Source: Pipra filicauda (Eukaryota; Chordata; Aves; Passeriformes; Pipridae). From it: a stretch of DNA of 64,000 nt. The notes under the pieces are model-generated. The model searched no databases. It was not told the DNA's origin and worked only from the letters and a program-made list of their open reading frames with translations. Where the stretch lies: assembly GCF_003945595.2 (NCBI RefSeq), contig NW_024104416.1:558001-622000 (forward strand), given 5' to 3'. Shown piece by piece: positions 1 through 12,161 of this stretch. Every line of letters starts with the position of its first letter. The first letter of the stretch is position 1. The position numbers were made by a program, and so were the translations under genes.

Positions 1-899
1 AGAATACTTAATGTGTTTAAAAACAAAAAGTATAATGCAAAGATTTATCAAATAATTAAAACACACAACAGAGTTGACCAAGGAGTAAGCCTGGTTAGGC
101 TTTGGTAACTTTAAGGGGCTTTCTGGTATATAAAGTGCCCACTGATAAATACAGAGTTTGGACACAGGTTTTTATATAAACAATATAGACCCTGTTTACA
201 GCAGCAGGTTCACTTCTTCTCCCAGAAGGAAGAGGAAATAACACCAGCCAAGCAAACACTCTTACAGGAAAAGAGAACTTTAATCATTCCAGTTATTTAA
301 ATATTCCTGCACTTTCATCATTATTACTAAGGAGGCATTTACAGCCATAACAGTCATAACTGAGGGTACTCAATTTTACACAGGGAAAATCCCAGTCCTG
401 AACAGAGGAACTTTGGGTTCAAAGCTCAAGTAATCTGTCCCACTGTGATAACCAGAGGAGGCTACTAACCAGGAAATGTTTTTTCATAGAATGAAAAGGA
501 CTATTTAAAAAAAGCCAAAAACCAAAATAACAACCCACAACTAAAATAACAAACCCAGGTTTTCTACCTGTCACTATATGCTTTCCTCCATGACATTTTG
601 CTGGTGCCCATTTTCTTCTTCTCCAATGGTCCCTTTGTACTTAAAAATTTGAAAAACAAACCAACCCCTTTTTGGTTTGGTTTTTTTTTTTAATTCTAAG
701 GCAATCTATATTCACAGGCTGCTGAGGAACTCCCTAGATCTGCTTTCAGCCTTACAGAAAAATCACAGCACTGAAGAACTCACCTCAAGGCACTGTGGAA
801 TTCAGGAAGAGAACTCACAGTGGACATATAATGCATTGGAACCAAAAAAGGAAGGGGGAGGAAAAAAAAAAGAAAATAATTAATCAAGAAATATTTTAC
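1..899 (-). other. GPATCH1: GPATCH1 intron 11, left part
   Basis: This is AT-rich intronic sequence downstream of the exon 11 donor (GTAAAA at 894-899, read on the minus strand). I see no exon matching the next part of GPATCH1, no repeat family that I recognise, and only short chance reading frames. Confidence 0.6.
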
Positions 900-3800
900 C
901 TTTTTCTCCTTGTTTAAGACTTTTCACAAAATTTTCATATCTTTTTTGTTTTTCTGGATTTCTTGCAAATGGTTTGAAGTCACTAGAACCAGCATTTGCC
1001 AACTGCCCTCCCAACAGCATTTGCCATTTGGGAGAAGCATCCTCTGGGGGAGCTGGCTGGAATCTGTTTTGTGGCTGCTGAGCCACTGGTTTTGCTTTCA
1101 TTTGTTGTTCAGATGCTTGCTTCACTTCTTTGAGTCTTTCTCTGTCTTTCTCAGACAGATATTCCAAAACAGAAGGAGTTGGACCTAAAGTAGAAAAGAG
1201 TAGTAAAAGATAAACAGAAATGAGAAATTCCTAGAACTATTTCTTCCACTTTAGTGGAGGAAAAAGCCCTGTCACTATGGGTAAACATTCAGAGAAAATG
1301 CTCTTAAGCAGAAATAAAAAATAAAATTGCAGAGACGACAGATAAAAATTTGGCCACTATTACATCTTTTATGCTATTTACCACATATTTACATATAACT
1401 TTATAAAGTTCACTATTGTAGACACAAATGTGAGGCACAGCTACATATCTGAATGTATTTCAGTGAAACCTCATTTTACAGAAAAAATCCTCAGAGCCTC
1501 CTACATTCATAAAAGGCCACAGGAAAACCCAACCAAGCACAACAAAACACAATCCAACACATACTTTTTGGCTTTAAAATATTTAAGTAAATGAAAATAC
1601 AGCCAGCTATGCCAACAATTCAAGTGTTGAGATGAAACCAAGCACTGGAATGGTATTGCAGCTATGGGAACTAGACTTGGTATGTTTATATTAGAAAATA
1701 AAGTGTTCAAGGCCAGTTTTTACTGTTACACAAACACAAGCAAAGGTGTGGTCACAGATCTCAGTACCTTTTAGCCCAGTCTCTCCCAGCAGTTCCCTCC
1801 TCTGAGCTGCATCCAAAGCATGCCTGCCCTGCTGCGCTGGATCACTCCCGAGCTTCCCAGTGGATTCCTCCAATGCCTTCTGTAAATGGGAGTTTTCTTT
1901 GCCAGCTGCTATCACAGGTCGAAAGTAATGAACTGGTCTGTAATTTCGGGGTAGGTGAGGTGGTGGGTAAACCTTTGGGGCCACAGAACAAAAAATGCCA
2001 CTCAGAGAGAGAGAGAGAGGACTTTGTATTTAACACTTACAAACGTGCTTCAGAAAAAGGCGGCTCAAGCTAAAAATTCCTTGACTTACATCCTAAAAAT
2101 TCCTCGACTTACATCCTAAAAATTCCTCGACTTACATCCTAAAAATTCCTCGACTTACATACTACAAGCTACTGATTCTTTTAGACCCAGTCAGTAAGCA
2201 GCACTGTAATACAAACTCTGGGAACAAACATTGACAATATGTAATGACTATGAAAGAAGAGGAAAACAGGCACATCAAGCAACAAAAAACTTACCAAGAG
2301 TCTTAATTTGCACTGCTTTTGTTTGAGAAAATGCTCTTGGTATTGCTTTTTTTTGGTTTTGGGGTTTTTTTTGAACTAAAGTCACTTGATTTAATCAATT
2401 AATTGTACTACTGAGTACTTGTGTGCTTCCTGTATTTTCCCCCATATTCTTCACTTAGGCTGTTACTTCAAAGGTTATCCCTGCACTCCCTATACAGTCC
2501 AATTTCATACACCACACAAATATTCCTCCTTAGAAAGAGGACCATGTCATACAGTTCTGTTTGTCATCCTAATTTATGTGAATATATATGGCATAAATGA
2601 TACAAACCTGAGAACAGGACTAACAAATAAACTTGTCACCAAAACAGCAAGGTGGACAAAGCACGAGGCCTGATTTTCACAGAGAACTGAATGTTACATC
2701 TGAAAGGTCCAGGAGCAGAAGATGCAATTTTTTTATTTTGAAGTCAAATGAAACCATTCCCCCAACTTTATGGCAAATAACAGTACATAGTGTGGGAGGC
2801 ATTTGTTCAAAGCCAGCGCCACAGACAAAGTTTTAAATTCCTGAAGGAGTCTGACAGATTTTAGGTTTCTATTGAACAGCCCCCAATGCTATAATTTTGC
2901 TCACTCCTCAGTCTTTACTGCTGATCAGAGCACTCATTTCTAAGAACAGAAAAAACACAGAGCAGCAGTAAAGTCCACACAGCTCCCATGACAATTTCTT
3001 GATGTTATTCTTAATACAAAAAATATCATTATTTGCTTACCTTGATTGGAATTGATGATTTTGATGCCAAGGAAAAACCATCCAAGATTTTGCCTATATA
3101 TTTAAATTCTCTTTCAGGCCCTACAAAGTGACCACAGAGTTGGTAAATATTTAAACATGTATGTTAGGCAAAAAGGGTTTTTTTTTCTGAATATTTTCCA
3201 TTTGTCATGATTTGTTACAGGACATAATTGTAGTTCTTTGTCTTCACTGCCTTTCATTTAAAATTAAGGGATTCTGGATTGGTATTATACAGCTAAAAAA
3301 CTACTACCAGTGACTGCTGGGAGGTGAACATGGCTTGTAGTGAAGCCACTGTGAACAGCTCACATCATCAGTGTCATTAATGTGCACAATAAACGTGAGC
3401 AGACACTCTAGAAATCATTACAGTATTTCAAGCACTTAAAAGTTGCAGCAGAACCAAAGTGGTGTCAAAATAAAACTTACAAAAATTATTCAAAATACAA
3501 AAGTACCACTAAAAAAAAAAAATTCTCTTTGCTGGTATGGGGTCATATTTTGTAAACACTGCTCACAGTCACTTGTTTCGTACAGTGGAACTGAATTCTG
3601 CACCCCGGAAAGCAGCAGATGTTTTGACAATTTGGGGGTTTAACCAACATTGGAGGACTTTGGAAATTATTTCTGTATTTGGACACTAAAATACAGAAGG
3701 AAGACTAGTTGAAGTTTCAGTATCAAGGCTAAAAACTAAAATATCTGGCAAATAGAGACTACATTATGCTATTTTTCCCCCCAAATTACACTAGGTGTTT

Positions 3801-6800
3801 AGATAGACACACAGTTCTCACTTTTTTTGGATTTATACTGCTTTGGTGCTGTCCAGCCATACAAGCCATCTCCAGGTTCCTCATCTTTTAGAACTGTATC
3901 ATACTTTGACAGTGTGTCTGTTGCATAAATATCATCGTCTTCTTCCTCTAAAGCTCCCACACCAAAAGCCTAAAATATATTTTAAATACAAATGAAAGCT
4001 CAGAAATGTACAAATACTTTAAAGTCACATATCAGAACACATCCACATATATATCTACTCATCTATATAAAATGTAGAGTATATATATACATATACATTG
4101 GGAAAAATGTACAGTTTCTCCCCAAGAAGTGAGGTGGAAAAAAAAAACCAGCTCACTGATTACAAAAGCAAAGATATTCCATTCCCCTGGCAGGCAAGTT
4201 TGATCTGTACAGGATGAGGGCAGCAGACTAATTCCACAAAATAACATTTGCAATCTGTCTAAGACCAGGTTAAGTTCTCAAAAGGGAAAGAAAAGATTGT
4301 CAGCTGGCATGGAAATTAAGCAAGGAGAATTCCCAGAAATGTAAACTGACCGTGCTTCTAGATAAGAACTACAAATAGCATGGAGCAACACAAAACCTCT
4401 CGAGCTAACAGATACAGCATTACTGAAATAAAACAGACCAAAAAAATGTAAACTAAAAACATACCGAATATCAACTCCCTCTAACCAAAGTAACACAAGA
4501 CTTTTCTCCATCCAGCTACTCAGAGTCAGGTATTTTGTATAGTTGTCTTTAACAACATTGATAAGTGAAGGCATTTGAAAGTCCTAAGGATTTTTCCACA
4601 TCTTCAAAACAAGTTTTAAAGAAATCCTACTGTCAACCCACATTTAAGATTTCTTACAATAACCCTGCAATGACAAGGAGCTTTTCACTTAAAAAAAACC
4701 CAAAATTTATTTATATTTTACTGCACTAATAATAAAATGCATTAAAAATTGTCCTTACCTGACCTGTAATACCCAGTTTTCTTCCTTTACTATGTCTCAG
4801 ATCCCCAAGTAAATTACTTGTCTCTTCAGAACCACCTGTGAAAAGATTCAGGTGTTCTCTTCCAGATACACCAAACAAAGCTTGTGAGGGATCCAAACCC
4901 TTGTAGCCAAGTCCATGGACATTCTCTTTTGGAGTCAAATCTACAGGCATTACATCTTTTGGGGCAAAGGTCACATTCTCTGGCTGGTATTCATCCTCTT
5001 CCTCCTGGTACAAAATAAAAGTTTACAGGAGCAAATACGATTAAAAGTGCTGTATGTTGAGCTTTTACACCATTCAGTTAACATGAGCCTGGGAAAGTCT
5101 GCAATTCCTAAATTATATATGAACTACACCTGCTTAAGAAGAAATTTAGTTACACTAAAACCTTTCTTCACATTAAGCACAGTACGTATGAATGCTTTTA
5201 AGAAGACTTGAAACTACATTTTAAAATACTTTCAAAGACATTAAAGAAGTTACAGGAGTTTTTTACTGTGTTAACACACATTCTTACATAAATCAACAAA
5301 CAACTTTTGCTTGTTTAATACCTCAGAACCCTCGGACATTCCAGGTGGTAAGGCACAACCATATATTTTCACTGTAGGATCTGTAAGAGACATCAGAGCA
5401 TCATATTAAATTAATAAGAGAAGGTTTTAAAATTAACTTTCTAATCTGTCTGTGAATGTTAACTTTCTACTAAGGAGCTCAGGAACTTCACTGAACTTAC
5501 CAGGTTTCTGCCTGCATGGCTTTCTTTTGACTCGTGGTCCAATTCCTTGTCCTTCTTTCCAGCCCATTTTTCGTAACAGTTCAACCCCAACTGTTATTCT
5601 AAGAAGAAAACAAACCCCAAAATTACTTCAAACAACACTTATACTATTTATTGATCAACCAGGTACATATGTAACATTTGAACTTCTGCTTTTATACCCC
5701 AGCTAAAATCAAATCTGAATGTATCAACATTTTCACACACCCTGCATGCCAGTTGTAAATGTTTACCTGGTACAGGTGTGCACATTCAAAACAGAAATCC
5801 AGGTGGAGGCCACTTAGGAAGTGCAACACTGCAGATCTTCCAGTCTCTTTTGCAGACTACTGTGGTCAAAAGTTACTTTTCTAACCAACACAACACTTCT
5901 AAGTAAAAGGAATTGTTTGGCTAATCTTTATGTAAATTCACTTACTTAGAGGGTCCTATTAAATCATCAAATGCAGTGGTTCCTGGAATGGCAGCAACTA
6001 CTCCTGCAATCTGTCTGGCTTTCTCTTTTATTCTGTCTTTAGTTTTGGATGCAAAATCATCTGTGGTTGTAATATCTTTTGGTGCTATCCCAAATTCACT
6101 AAGATCCTGGAAAATACACACAAAATGTAAAAAGAAAATTAAACACCCCTCAAATTCCTACTTACTGTAATACTAAAGGAAAGGGATATGACCTTCATAT
6201 TGGCTAATTTTCTTCAGTCATTTATACAGTTGTCTTTTGAATAACTTTGAATAGACATGTTTTAAACAGCTTTAGAAGTGTTTGCCTTTTCTGACAAAGT
6301 GAAAGGGTTGAGTTCTGGTTTTATTTTTTAATATTGACATTACAGGAGCTTCTTCAGTGAACCTATGAAACAATCTTTATGACCTAGCACTATAACACTG
6401 CATGCAAGAAGTACTTTTAAAGTTACTTCAATTTTTGCTATTTAAGTTCTTCAGAAAACTTTACTGCCTGAAAAACCTGCTGTCATGAAAACTATTTACT
6501 AAAGTTTTTTATTCCTTTCCAAATTTACCTCTTCATCCATGAAGTCTTCTGGCCCAAGAATGGTTCTGTCTGCTCTCTTCTGCCGTGATGAGACAAAAGC
6601 TGAGGGTGTCCATCCTTTAAAGGAGGTAAATATTTAAGTAAGGTACTTAAGGCAGCACAGTATTTGAAAACAATTCAAACATTTCAACCTTACACCTTAA
6701 GGATACACCAAAGGAACATTTGTAAAATTGCAGTCCAAAAACTCAAGAGGAAATAACTTCAGCAACACTGTTCCAGCTATTTACAGTGTAAGGAACAGCA

Positions 6801-8107
6801 GGGGAAAACAAATGCTTAACAACAGTTAGTTTGTTTTCACTAACATCAAACTCAAGTACTCAATTTAATGCTTCCCAGAAGACAGAAAAACATCCAACCT
6901 TCCTTTGTGCCAACGGTGTTAAAGTAACCAGCAGAAAAGCCACCAGTAAAGGCTCCGTGGAAACGCTGATATCGCCCCTTTGCATCTTTAACAGTCTGTT
7001 CTTGCAGAGGAACTGGCTTTTTAATTCGTTCACCTACAACCAAATACATCAGAGAATCAGACACAACACTGCATGAAGAAGAGACCCTCCACTCCCTCCA
7101 GAAGCCATTTCTTCCTTGCAAGTAAGAACTGGATCAAACAGTGGCCACCCTGAAGTAGAAAGCATCAGTTTACATCTATTTCCACTCCACTGTAACTATT
7201 TGCATACACTGCTGATGCACACTGTTAAAGGAAAAGCACTGTGTTCACATCAAACCCCTGAACTCTGATAAGTTCCGAGAACAATGGTCTTTTCCTGTGA
7301 AAGGACATTTTTAGTTTTTAGATACGCGAGACCCCTGAGAGGATTTCATCACTTCAGGAACTGCTTGAGAAATTACACACCAGATGTGTCCAAAACTGAA
7401 ATGAACCACAAAAGCTATAGGCTTTGACATGAACATTTACACCTTTTAAGCAGCATTTCTTGCATAAAGCGGCACAGACTTGGGACTCACAGCCATAGCT
7501 GGTCCTTGGACTAGTGAATATACGAATATATAAGGTGAATATACGAATATAAGTGTAGGACGATCGCATTAGCATAACTGCGTGCACTTGAAGTGTTACA
7601 CTTGACCTCTATTTTTTTCCCTTTTTTTGAGGCTTAATGAAAGGACAGAACGAAAGGCTGGCCCCCAGCTCCACGCAGAGCAGGGACAGCCCAGCCCAGC
7701 CCCGCACAGCCGGTGTGGTGCCGGCAGGGCCTTTCCCCGCTCCGTCCCCAGGCCGAGCCAGACCCTTCTGCAGGCCAGCACGGCTGCCGCGGCAGGGGGA
7801 GGAAGAGAAGGCAGGAGAGGCAGGAGAGGCGGGGGAGGCAGGGGAGGCAGGGGAGGAAGGGGAGGCGGGTCTGCGCGGGGCCCACACGCCACAGCTCCCA
7901 CAGCCAAGGCCGCAGGACCTCCGGCCGCGAACCGGCCCGGGCGGTGCGGGCCCTGCGGGACAGCAGCGCTTCCCGCGGGGTCGCTCCGCAGCGCTCGCCA
8001 CAAGGCCTGGAGGGGCAGGGAGGGTCCTTACCCTCCTGCAGGGGCTGCAGCGCGGCTCCGTAGCTCACCAGGTCCTCCTCCTCCTCGCTGTCGCTGCCCG
8101 CCGCCAT
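900..8107 (-). CDS. GPATCH1: GPATCH1, G-patch domain protein 1, N-terminal 11 coding exons (partial)
   Basis: This is a nuclear spliceosome-associated protein; G-patch proteins activate DEAH-box helicases, and DHX35 is the reported partner. Coding exons on the minus strand, in order, are 8032-8107, 6899-7033, 6529-6614, 5946-6106, 5501-5598, 5322-5380, 4759-5004, 3822-3969, 3041-3120, 1768-1972 and 900-1184. All have AG acceptors and GT donors, and their phases join without a frame break to give about 526 residues. The product starts [18 protein letters not shown] conserved N-terminal block ([21 protein letters not shown]) lies at about residues 32-52, and the G-patch core ([17 protein letters not shown]) at about 158-175. 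Later landmarks are [27 protein letters not shown] and [15 protein letters not shown], all close to human GPATCH1. The last exon ends in phase 1 after GEK, and the rest of the gene lies left of the window. It is head-to-head with RHPN2, about 6.8 kb between start codons. Confidence 0.96.
2071..2161. repeat. Four-copy 23-bp tandem repeat in GPATCH1 intron 9
   Basis: Four head-to-tail units start at 2071, 2094, 2117 and 2140, each of the form TAAAAATTCCTYGACTTACATCC. The first unit differs from the others by one base (TTGACT against TCGACT), so the array looks recent. It lies about 100 bp upstream of exon 10 of the minus-strand gene. Confidence 0.95.
7514..7551. repeat. Two-copy 21-bp direct repeat in GPATCH1 intron 1
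   Basis: GTGAATATACGAATATA occurs at 7514-7530 and again at 7535-7551, a simple tandem duplication. No function is apparent. Confidence 0.9.
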
Positions 8108-8162
8108 CTTGCCCGACGGTGGCCGCGCGGGGCACGGCGGCGTCACGTGCGGGGGGCGGAGC
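8098..8162 (-). promoter_or_regulatory. GPATCH1: GPATCH1 start-codon YY1-like motif with upstream E-box and GC box
   Basis: Read on the minus strand, the initiator region is CAAGATGGCGGC (about 8100-8111), which matches the YY1 consensus AANATGGCGGC with the ATG inside it. A CACGTG E-box lies at 8144-8149 and a GGGGCGG-type GC box at about 8153-8160. There is no TATA box. YY1 sites over the start codon are a known arrangement for housekeeping genes and usually set the transcription start close by. Binding itself is inferred. Confidence 0.6.
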
Positions 8163-8316
8163 CACCGGGAACACCGGGAACCCCATCCCGGGAATCCCAT
8201 CCCGGGAACACCGGGAACCCCATCCCGGGAATCCCATCCCGGGAACACCGGGAACCCCATTCCGGGAACACCGGGAACACCATCCCGGGAATTCCATCCC
8301 GGGAACCGCCTTCGGG
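8163..8316. repeat. GC-rich minisatellite with 37-bp higher-order unit
   Basis: Repeats of CCGGGAACACCGGGAACCCC and ATCCCGGGAATCCC alternate to form units of about 37 bp (near 8166 and 8203), then decay into related CCGGGAAC motifs. The array begins about 55 bp upstream of the GPATCH1 start codon, directly against the promoter elements. Degenerate CCGGGA-type motifs continue through about 8640. Confidence 0.9.
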
Positions 8317-8670
8317 AACCCCAGCCAGGGATTCCCATCCGCGGGAATCCCATCGCCGGGACCGCCACCCCCGGCACCCCCCAACCCCGGGACCGCCACC
8401 GCCGGGATCCTCATGCCCGCACTCCTCTACTCCGGGACCGCCGGGATCCCCCAACCCTGGGGATTCCCATCCCCGAAACCCCTCAGCGCCCCGGGGCCGC
8501 CATCCTCGGGATCCTCAACCCCGGGAACTTCGACGCTGGAACCCCCATCCTCGGGACCGCTCTCCCCGGGAACCATCCCCGGGAACCCCATACCCGGGAC
8601 CTCCCCATCCCCGGGAACCCCATCCCCGGCACCTCCAACATCGGGACCGCCGGGACCCCCCAGCGCCCTC

Positions 8671-8985
8671 ACACCGTCACCCTCGGGATCCCCATCCCCG
8701 GCACTCCCATCCCTGACACCGTCACCCTCGGGATCCCCATCCCCGGCACTCCCATCCCTGACACCGTCACCCTCGGGATCCCCATCCCCGGCACTCCCAT
8801 CCCTGACACCGTCACCCTCGGGATCCCCATCCCTGGCACTCCCATCCCTGACGCCGTCACCCTCGGGATCCCCATCCCCGGCACTCCCATCCCTGACACC
8901 GTCACCCTCGGGATCCCCATCCCCGGCACTCCCATCCCTGACACCGTCACCCTCGGGATCCCCATCCCCGGCGCCCCCCAACCCC
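8671..8985. repeat. Seven-copy 45-bp minisatellite upstream of GPATCH1
   Basis: Seven units of exactly 45 bp start at 8671, 8716, 8761, 8806, 8851, 8896 and 8941. Each begins ACACCGTCACCCTCGGGATC (ACGCC in the fifth). The units differ at only a few positions. Since 45 is a multiple of three and the units lack stop codons, open frames run through the array on both strands with 15-residue periodicity. That is a property of the repeat and not evidence of a protein. Confidence 0.97.
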
Positions 8986-10888
8986 GGGCTCCCCATCCCC
9001 GGCATCCCCGTGACCTCTCAGCTCCCCGGGATCCCCACCTCGGGTGCGGCGCTGCCTGCGCGGCTTCCCATCGACGGGCCCGAACGGTGTCGGGAGTGTA
9101 AAAACGCCCAACGGCACGAACTGTGGAACCCTCGGGCACCAGCCGGGCCGGGCCGCCCCGAACCAGCGGCTGCGCCAGGCCAGGCTCTCTCGGCACTCAG
9201 GGAAGAGGGCAGCGACGACTCCGGGAACCACATTTTATCCAAAACAAGGAGTGAAGGGAACGCCAGCCTCAATCAGAATCGGGGGAGGTGTGGATTTCGT
9301 TGAATTACACATGGCAAAATTTGCCTTACCGCGTTGTTTTACGAGCTATTCGAGAAGAATGTGCACAAAAATCAGGGCAGACGTCTCAAAACTTCAAACA
9401 AGAAATTCTCAGAGAAGGTTCAAGCCTTCCCTCAAAGAGCTTCATCCCTGAACGCTTTCAGGTATCTCTGCACCTCCTTGGGAAATCCTGTATGGCAAGA
9501 GAAACTTTTACTGACTATGTTTTGTACAAAGACCAGTATGCCCCGGTAGGACCCAAGCGTTCAAAATTTGGATTTTAATTTCCCGTGTTACCCATGAGAA
9601 ACTCCTCTGTCGATTTTTATTAATTTGATTTCTCAAGCTTATATTTGACCTTAATACTCAGATTCACTAAAAGCGCGATATATTATAAAATTTTTAAAAC
9701 AAAGAAACAAACAACCCCCAAACCATTGCAACTCCCCGCCTCCCCAAAACAAAACCAAACCCACTTCAGATGTGCTGAAGATACTATACATCCATATTTG
9801 CTTTTGGAAGCAAATATCACCAGTTTCTTTGAAATTCTTGAAAATAAAACACAGTCTTGGGAGATTCCTGCCCTTAACAGATAAGTATTCTGCAAGTTTA
9901 TCTGAGTATTCCCTAACCCAGTATTTCTGTTTGTTTGTATAATGGAACTGGTTTCTTCCAAAGCGAAACCAGCAGAGTTTCATGTGGTTTCAGGTTTCCA
10001 TAGGAAATATTTACACGGTTCCATGTAAACAGGGAGTACTCTGTTTCATTTAAGTCTCTAATTCACTTAGAAACAATAGAGTAGGTGCCACAGACACATA
10101 TCTACGTGCGTTATCTTTTCTCATCATTACTAATTAGGAAGCACTTAGCTAGAACATACGGTCACAAAATGAGTTGTTAACACAGTTGTTGTTTCTCTTT
10201 GTTTAGGAAATAATAGTTTCTGAATACTCAATTCTAAGTGACTTCGACTTAACACACAGGCCTTTTTTGCACAATGTTAATAGAAAATATTTTGAGTGTC
10301 TTGTCTGATAGGCTCAAACAGTTAGAGTAATCAAATCTTGAAGGTTTTTTTTTCCCTTTACGGCTCTTATCAGATTAGAATTACTTTTGCATCCCAGTGG
10401 TATTTCCTTCTCCACGGTTAACTCTCTCTTGTTTACAGTTGTTAAACCAAGTGACAACTCCTATTTGTAGCTGTTAAATAAGATAATAACTCCAATGTCT
10501 TTAATTGTAATGAAACTAAAATATTAGTAGATCTGAATGACTTACTTTTAAAATACTGTTTTTACAGAAATTTGTCTGATGAGAAAAAAAAAATACAGTA
10601 ATTTTGAATTAAAGCTCACATCCTTGCTAGTTCATGTAAGGCTGAAATTGAGCCCTTAAGCCACAGGTGGACTTCAGACTTTAGTTTTCCAATACGTTTT
10701 CAACATCTGGTTCTGTATTAGTTCATCAAGAAGGTCATCTACAGAAGTGTCTTCCTATGCCTTTTGTTATATTCTTTAAAACCGCTTCTTTAAATACATA
10801 ACTTCTTGTTGATTGAAGTTATGCAAGTCACTGGAACTTCAGACTAAAATTGGTACAATTGATATATAAAAGATTAATTTACAGGGTT

Positions 10889-11060
10889 TTTAAAAATCAC
10901 ATTAAAAAAACCCCTAAAAAATCACATTAAAAAAAAAAAACCTAAAAAATCACATTAAAAAAAAACCCTAAAAAATCACATTAAAAAAAACCCTAAAAAA
11001 TCACATTAAAAAAAACCACCTAAAAATCACATTAAAAAAACACCTAAAAAAAGACCTAAG
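10889..11060. repeat. A-rich tandem array, about seven units of 22-28 bp
   Basis: The motif AAAAATCACATTAAAAAAA followed by a short CCCT or CCACC spacer repeats about seven times from about 10892, with unit length varying by the number of A residues. The variation suggests replication slippage within the A runs. Confidence 0.9.
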
Positions 11061-12127
11061 TACAGGAAGTATAAAAATACAACCTTTTTAGTTAAAAAAA
11101 ACCCCAAACCAAAACAACGAAAAGAGACAGCTAGCTTGACTTCACCTCTGCATTTTCTTGTATTCAATGGGAATGTTCCCCTGAATATTCCTCCTACCAT
11201 CACAGGGCTGCTGGATCAGTTGACAAAACAGTCACCTGAAGTATAGACCCTGAGGTATTGCTTTAGCTTCTACAAAGTGCTAATTTTCAATTTTTAAAGC
11301 AATGAACAAAAAAAACCCAACAACAATAAAAACACAAACAAACAAAAAAAAGAGGTAACACATATTGTCCTTAAGTACACGGATTTTTATCTATGGATCT
11401 CAGTTAAAGGCGAGGCATTAGCTGGGAAAAGTGGTGGTGATTTTGCCCTTGTTTGGTCTTACATTCTTAATTCCCACTGAAGCTGCAATGTCTTTTTTCC
11501 AATGTGATTTCACAGTGAAACAGGCAAAGCATATTTGCTATTCGACAGCAAATGGGTTCTTTTTCAGTGAAGATAAAGCTGCAGTTAATATGTGCCTCAC
11601 ACTGTTAAGGTGAAGAAGCAGTGAAATGCTGCAAAACATCTTTAGCAAATCATACTGTGGCCATCCAAAGCCACAAAAAAAAAAATCGACCTATGATTCC
11701 TTTCTCCTCACCTAACACTTCCCTACAGCAGGCAAACATTTGCTCATTAAGAACTGGAACCTTCAGAACCTGCCTTGAGAAACAGCAGGAGTTGATGCAC
11801 ACTTCTCCCTTCGTAGTTTTATTCTATAAAGTGCTTTTTTGGTAAGCCCCTGGCTCTCTCTGGGACAAAAGCTGGTTTGGAGACACCTGCTACCTACCTT
11901 TACCTACACAAGGTCTGTAAAACCACAGAAGAGAAACATTCTCTTTGCAGAGAGCAGGCAGATTCCTGTCTTGAGTGTGTAACAGAGCACCCACAGGTAT
12001 CCCAGCAGGAAATGAATTTCCCAAACTGAGGCTATTTCCTAGTGGCCAAAGGAAAGACTATTGATAGGATTTCCTTTAGTCACATATTTTTTCAAGATGG
12101 AGGAGAAGAACAAGTGGAATTATACAA

Positions 12128-12161
12128 ACATATGATAAATATGTACATATTTATCATATGT
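12128..12161. repeat. Perfect 34-bp palindrome
   Basis: The half-site ACATATGATAAATATGT is followed directly by its exact reverse complement, so the element is a 34-bp perfect palindrome with no spacer, centred between 12144 and 12145. It is AT-rich, lies in intergenic DNA, and has no recognised family. Confidence 0.95.

Larger units (their letters stand above)
7640..9230. promoter_or_regulatory. GPATCH1: CpG-rich island spanning GPATCH1 exon 1 and upstream DNA
   Basis: The stretch is strongly GC-rich and dense in CpG, unlike the flanking AT-rich DNA, and it contains coding exon 1 (8032-8107). The right half is largely minisatellite. Because the repeat units lack stops in several frames, long reading frames appear here on both strands. 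They are low-complexity G/P/S/R strings and I do not treat them as genes. Confidence 0.8.

Noticed and set aside
7627..9303. A 558-codon plus-strand frame and overlapping frames on both strands across the GPATCH1 CpG island
   Set aside because: They are low-complexity P/S/G/T strings produced by stop-free GC-rich DNA and by repeat units whose length is a multiple of three. They overlap GPATCH1 exon 1 antisense and show no known domain or splice structure.
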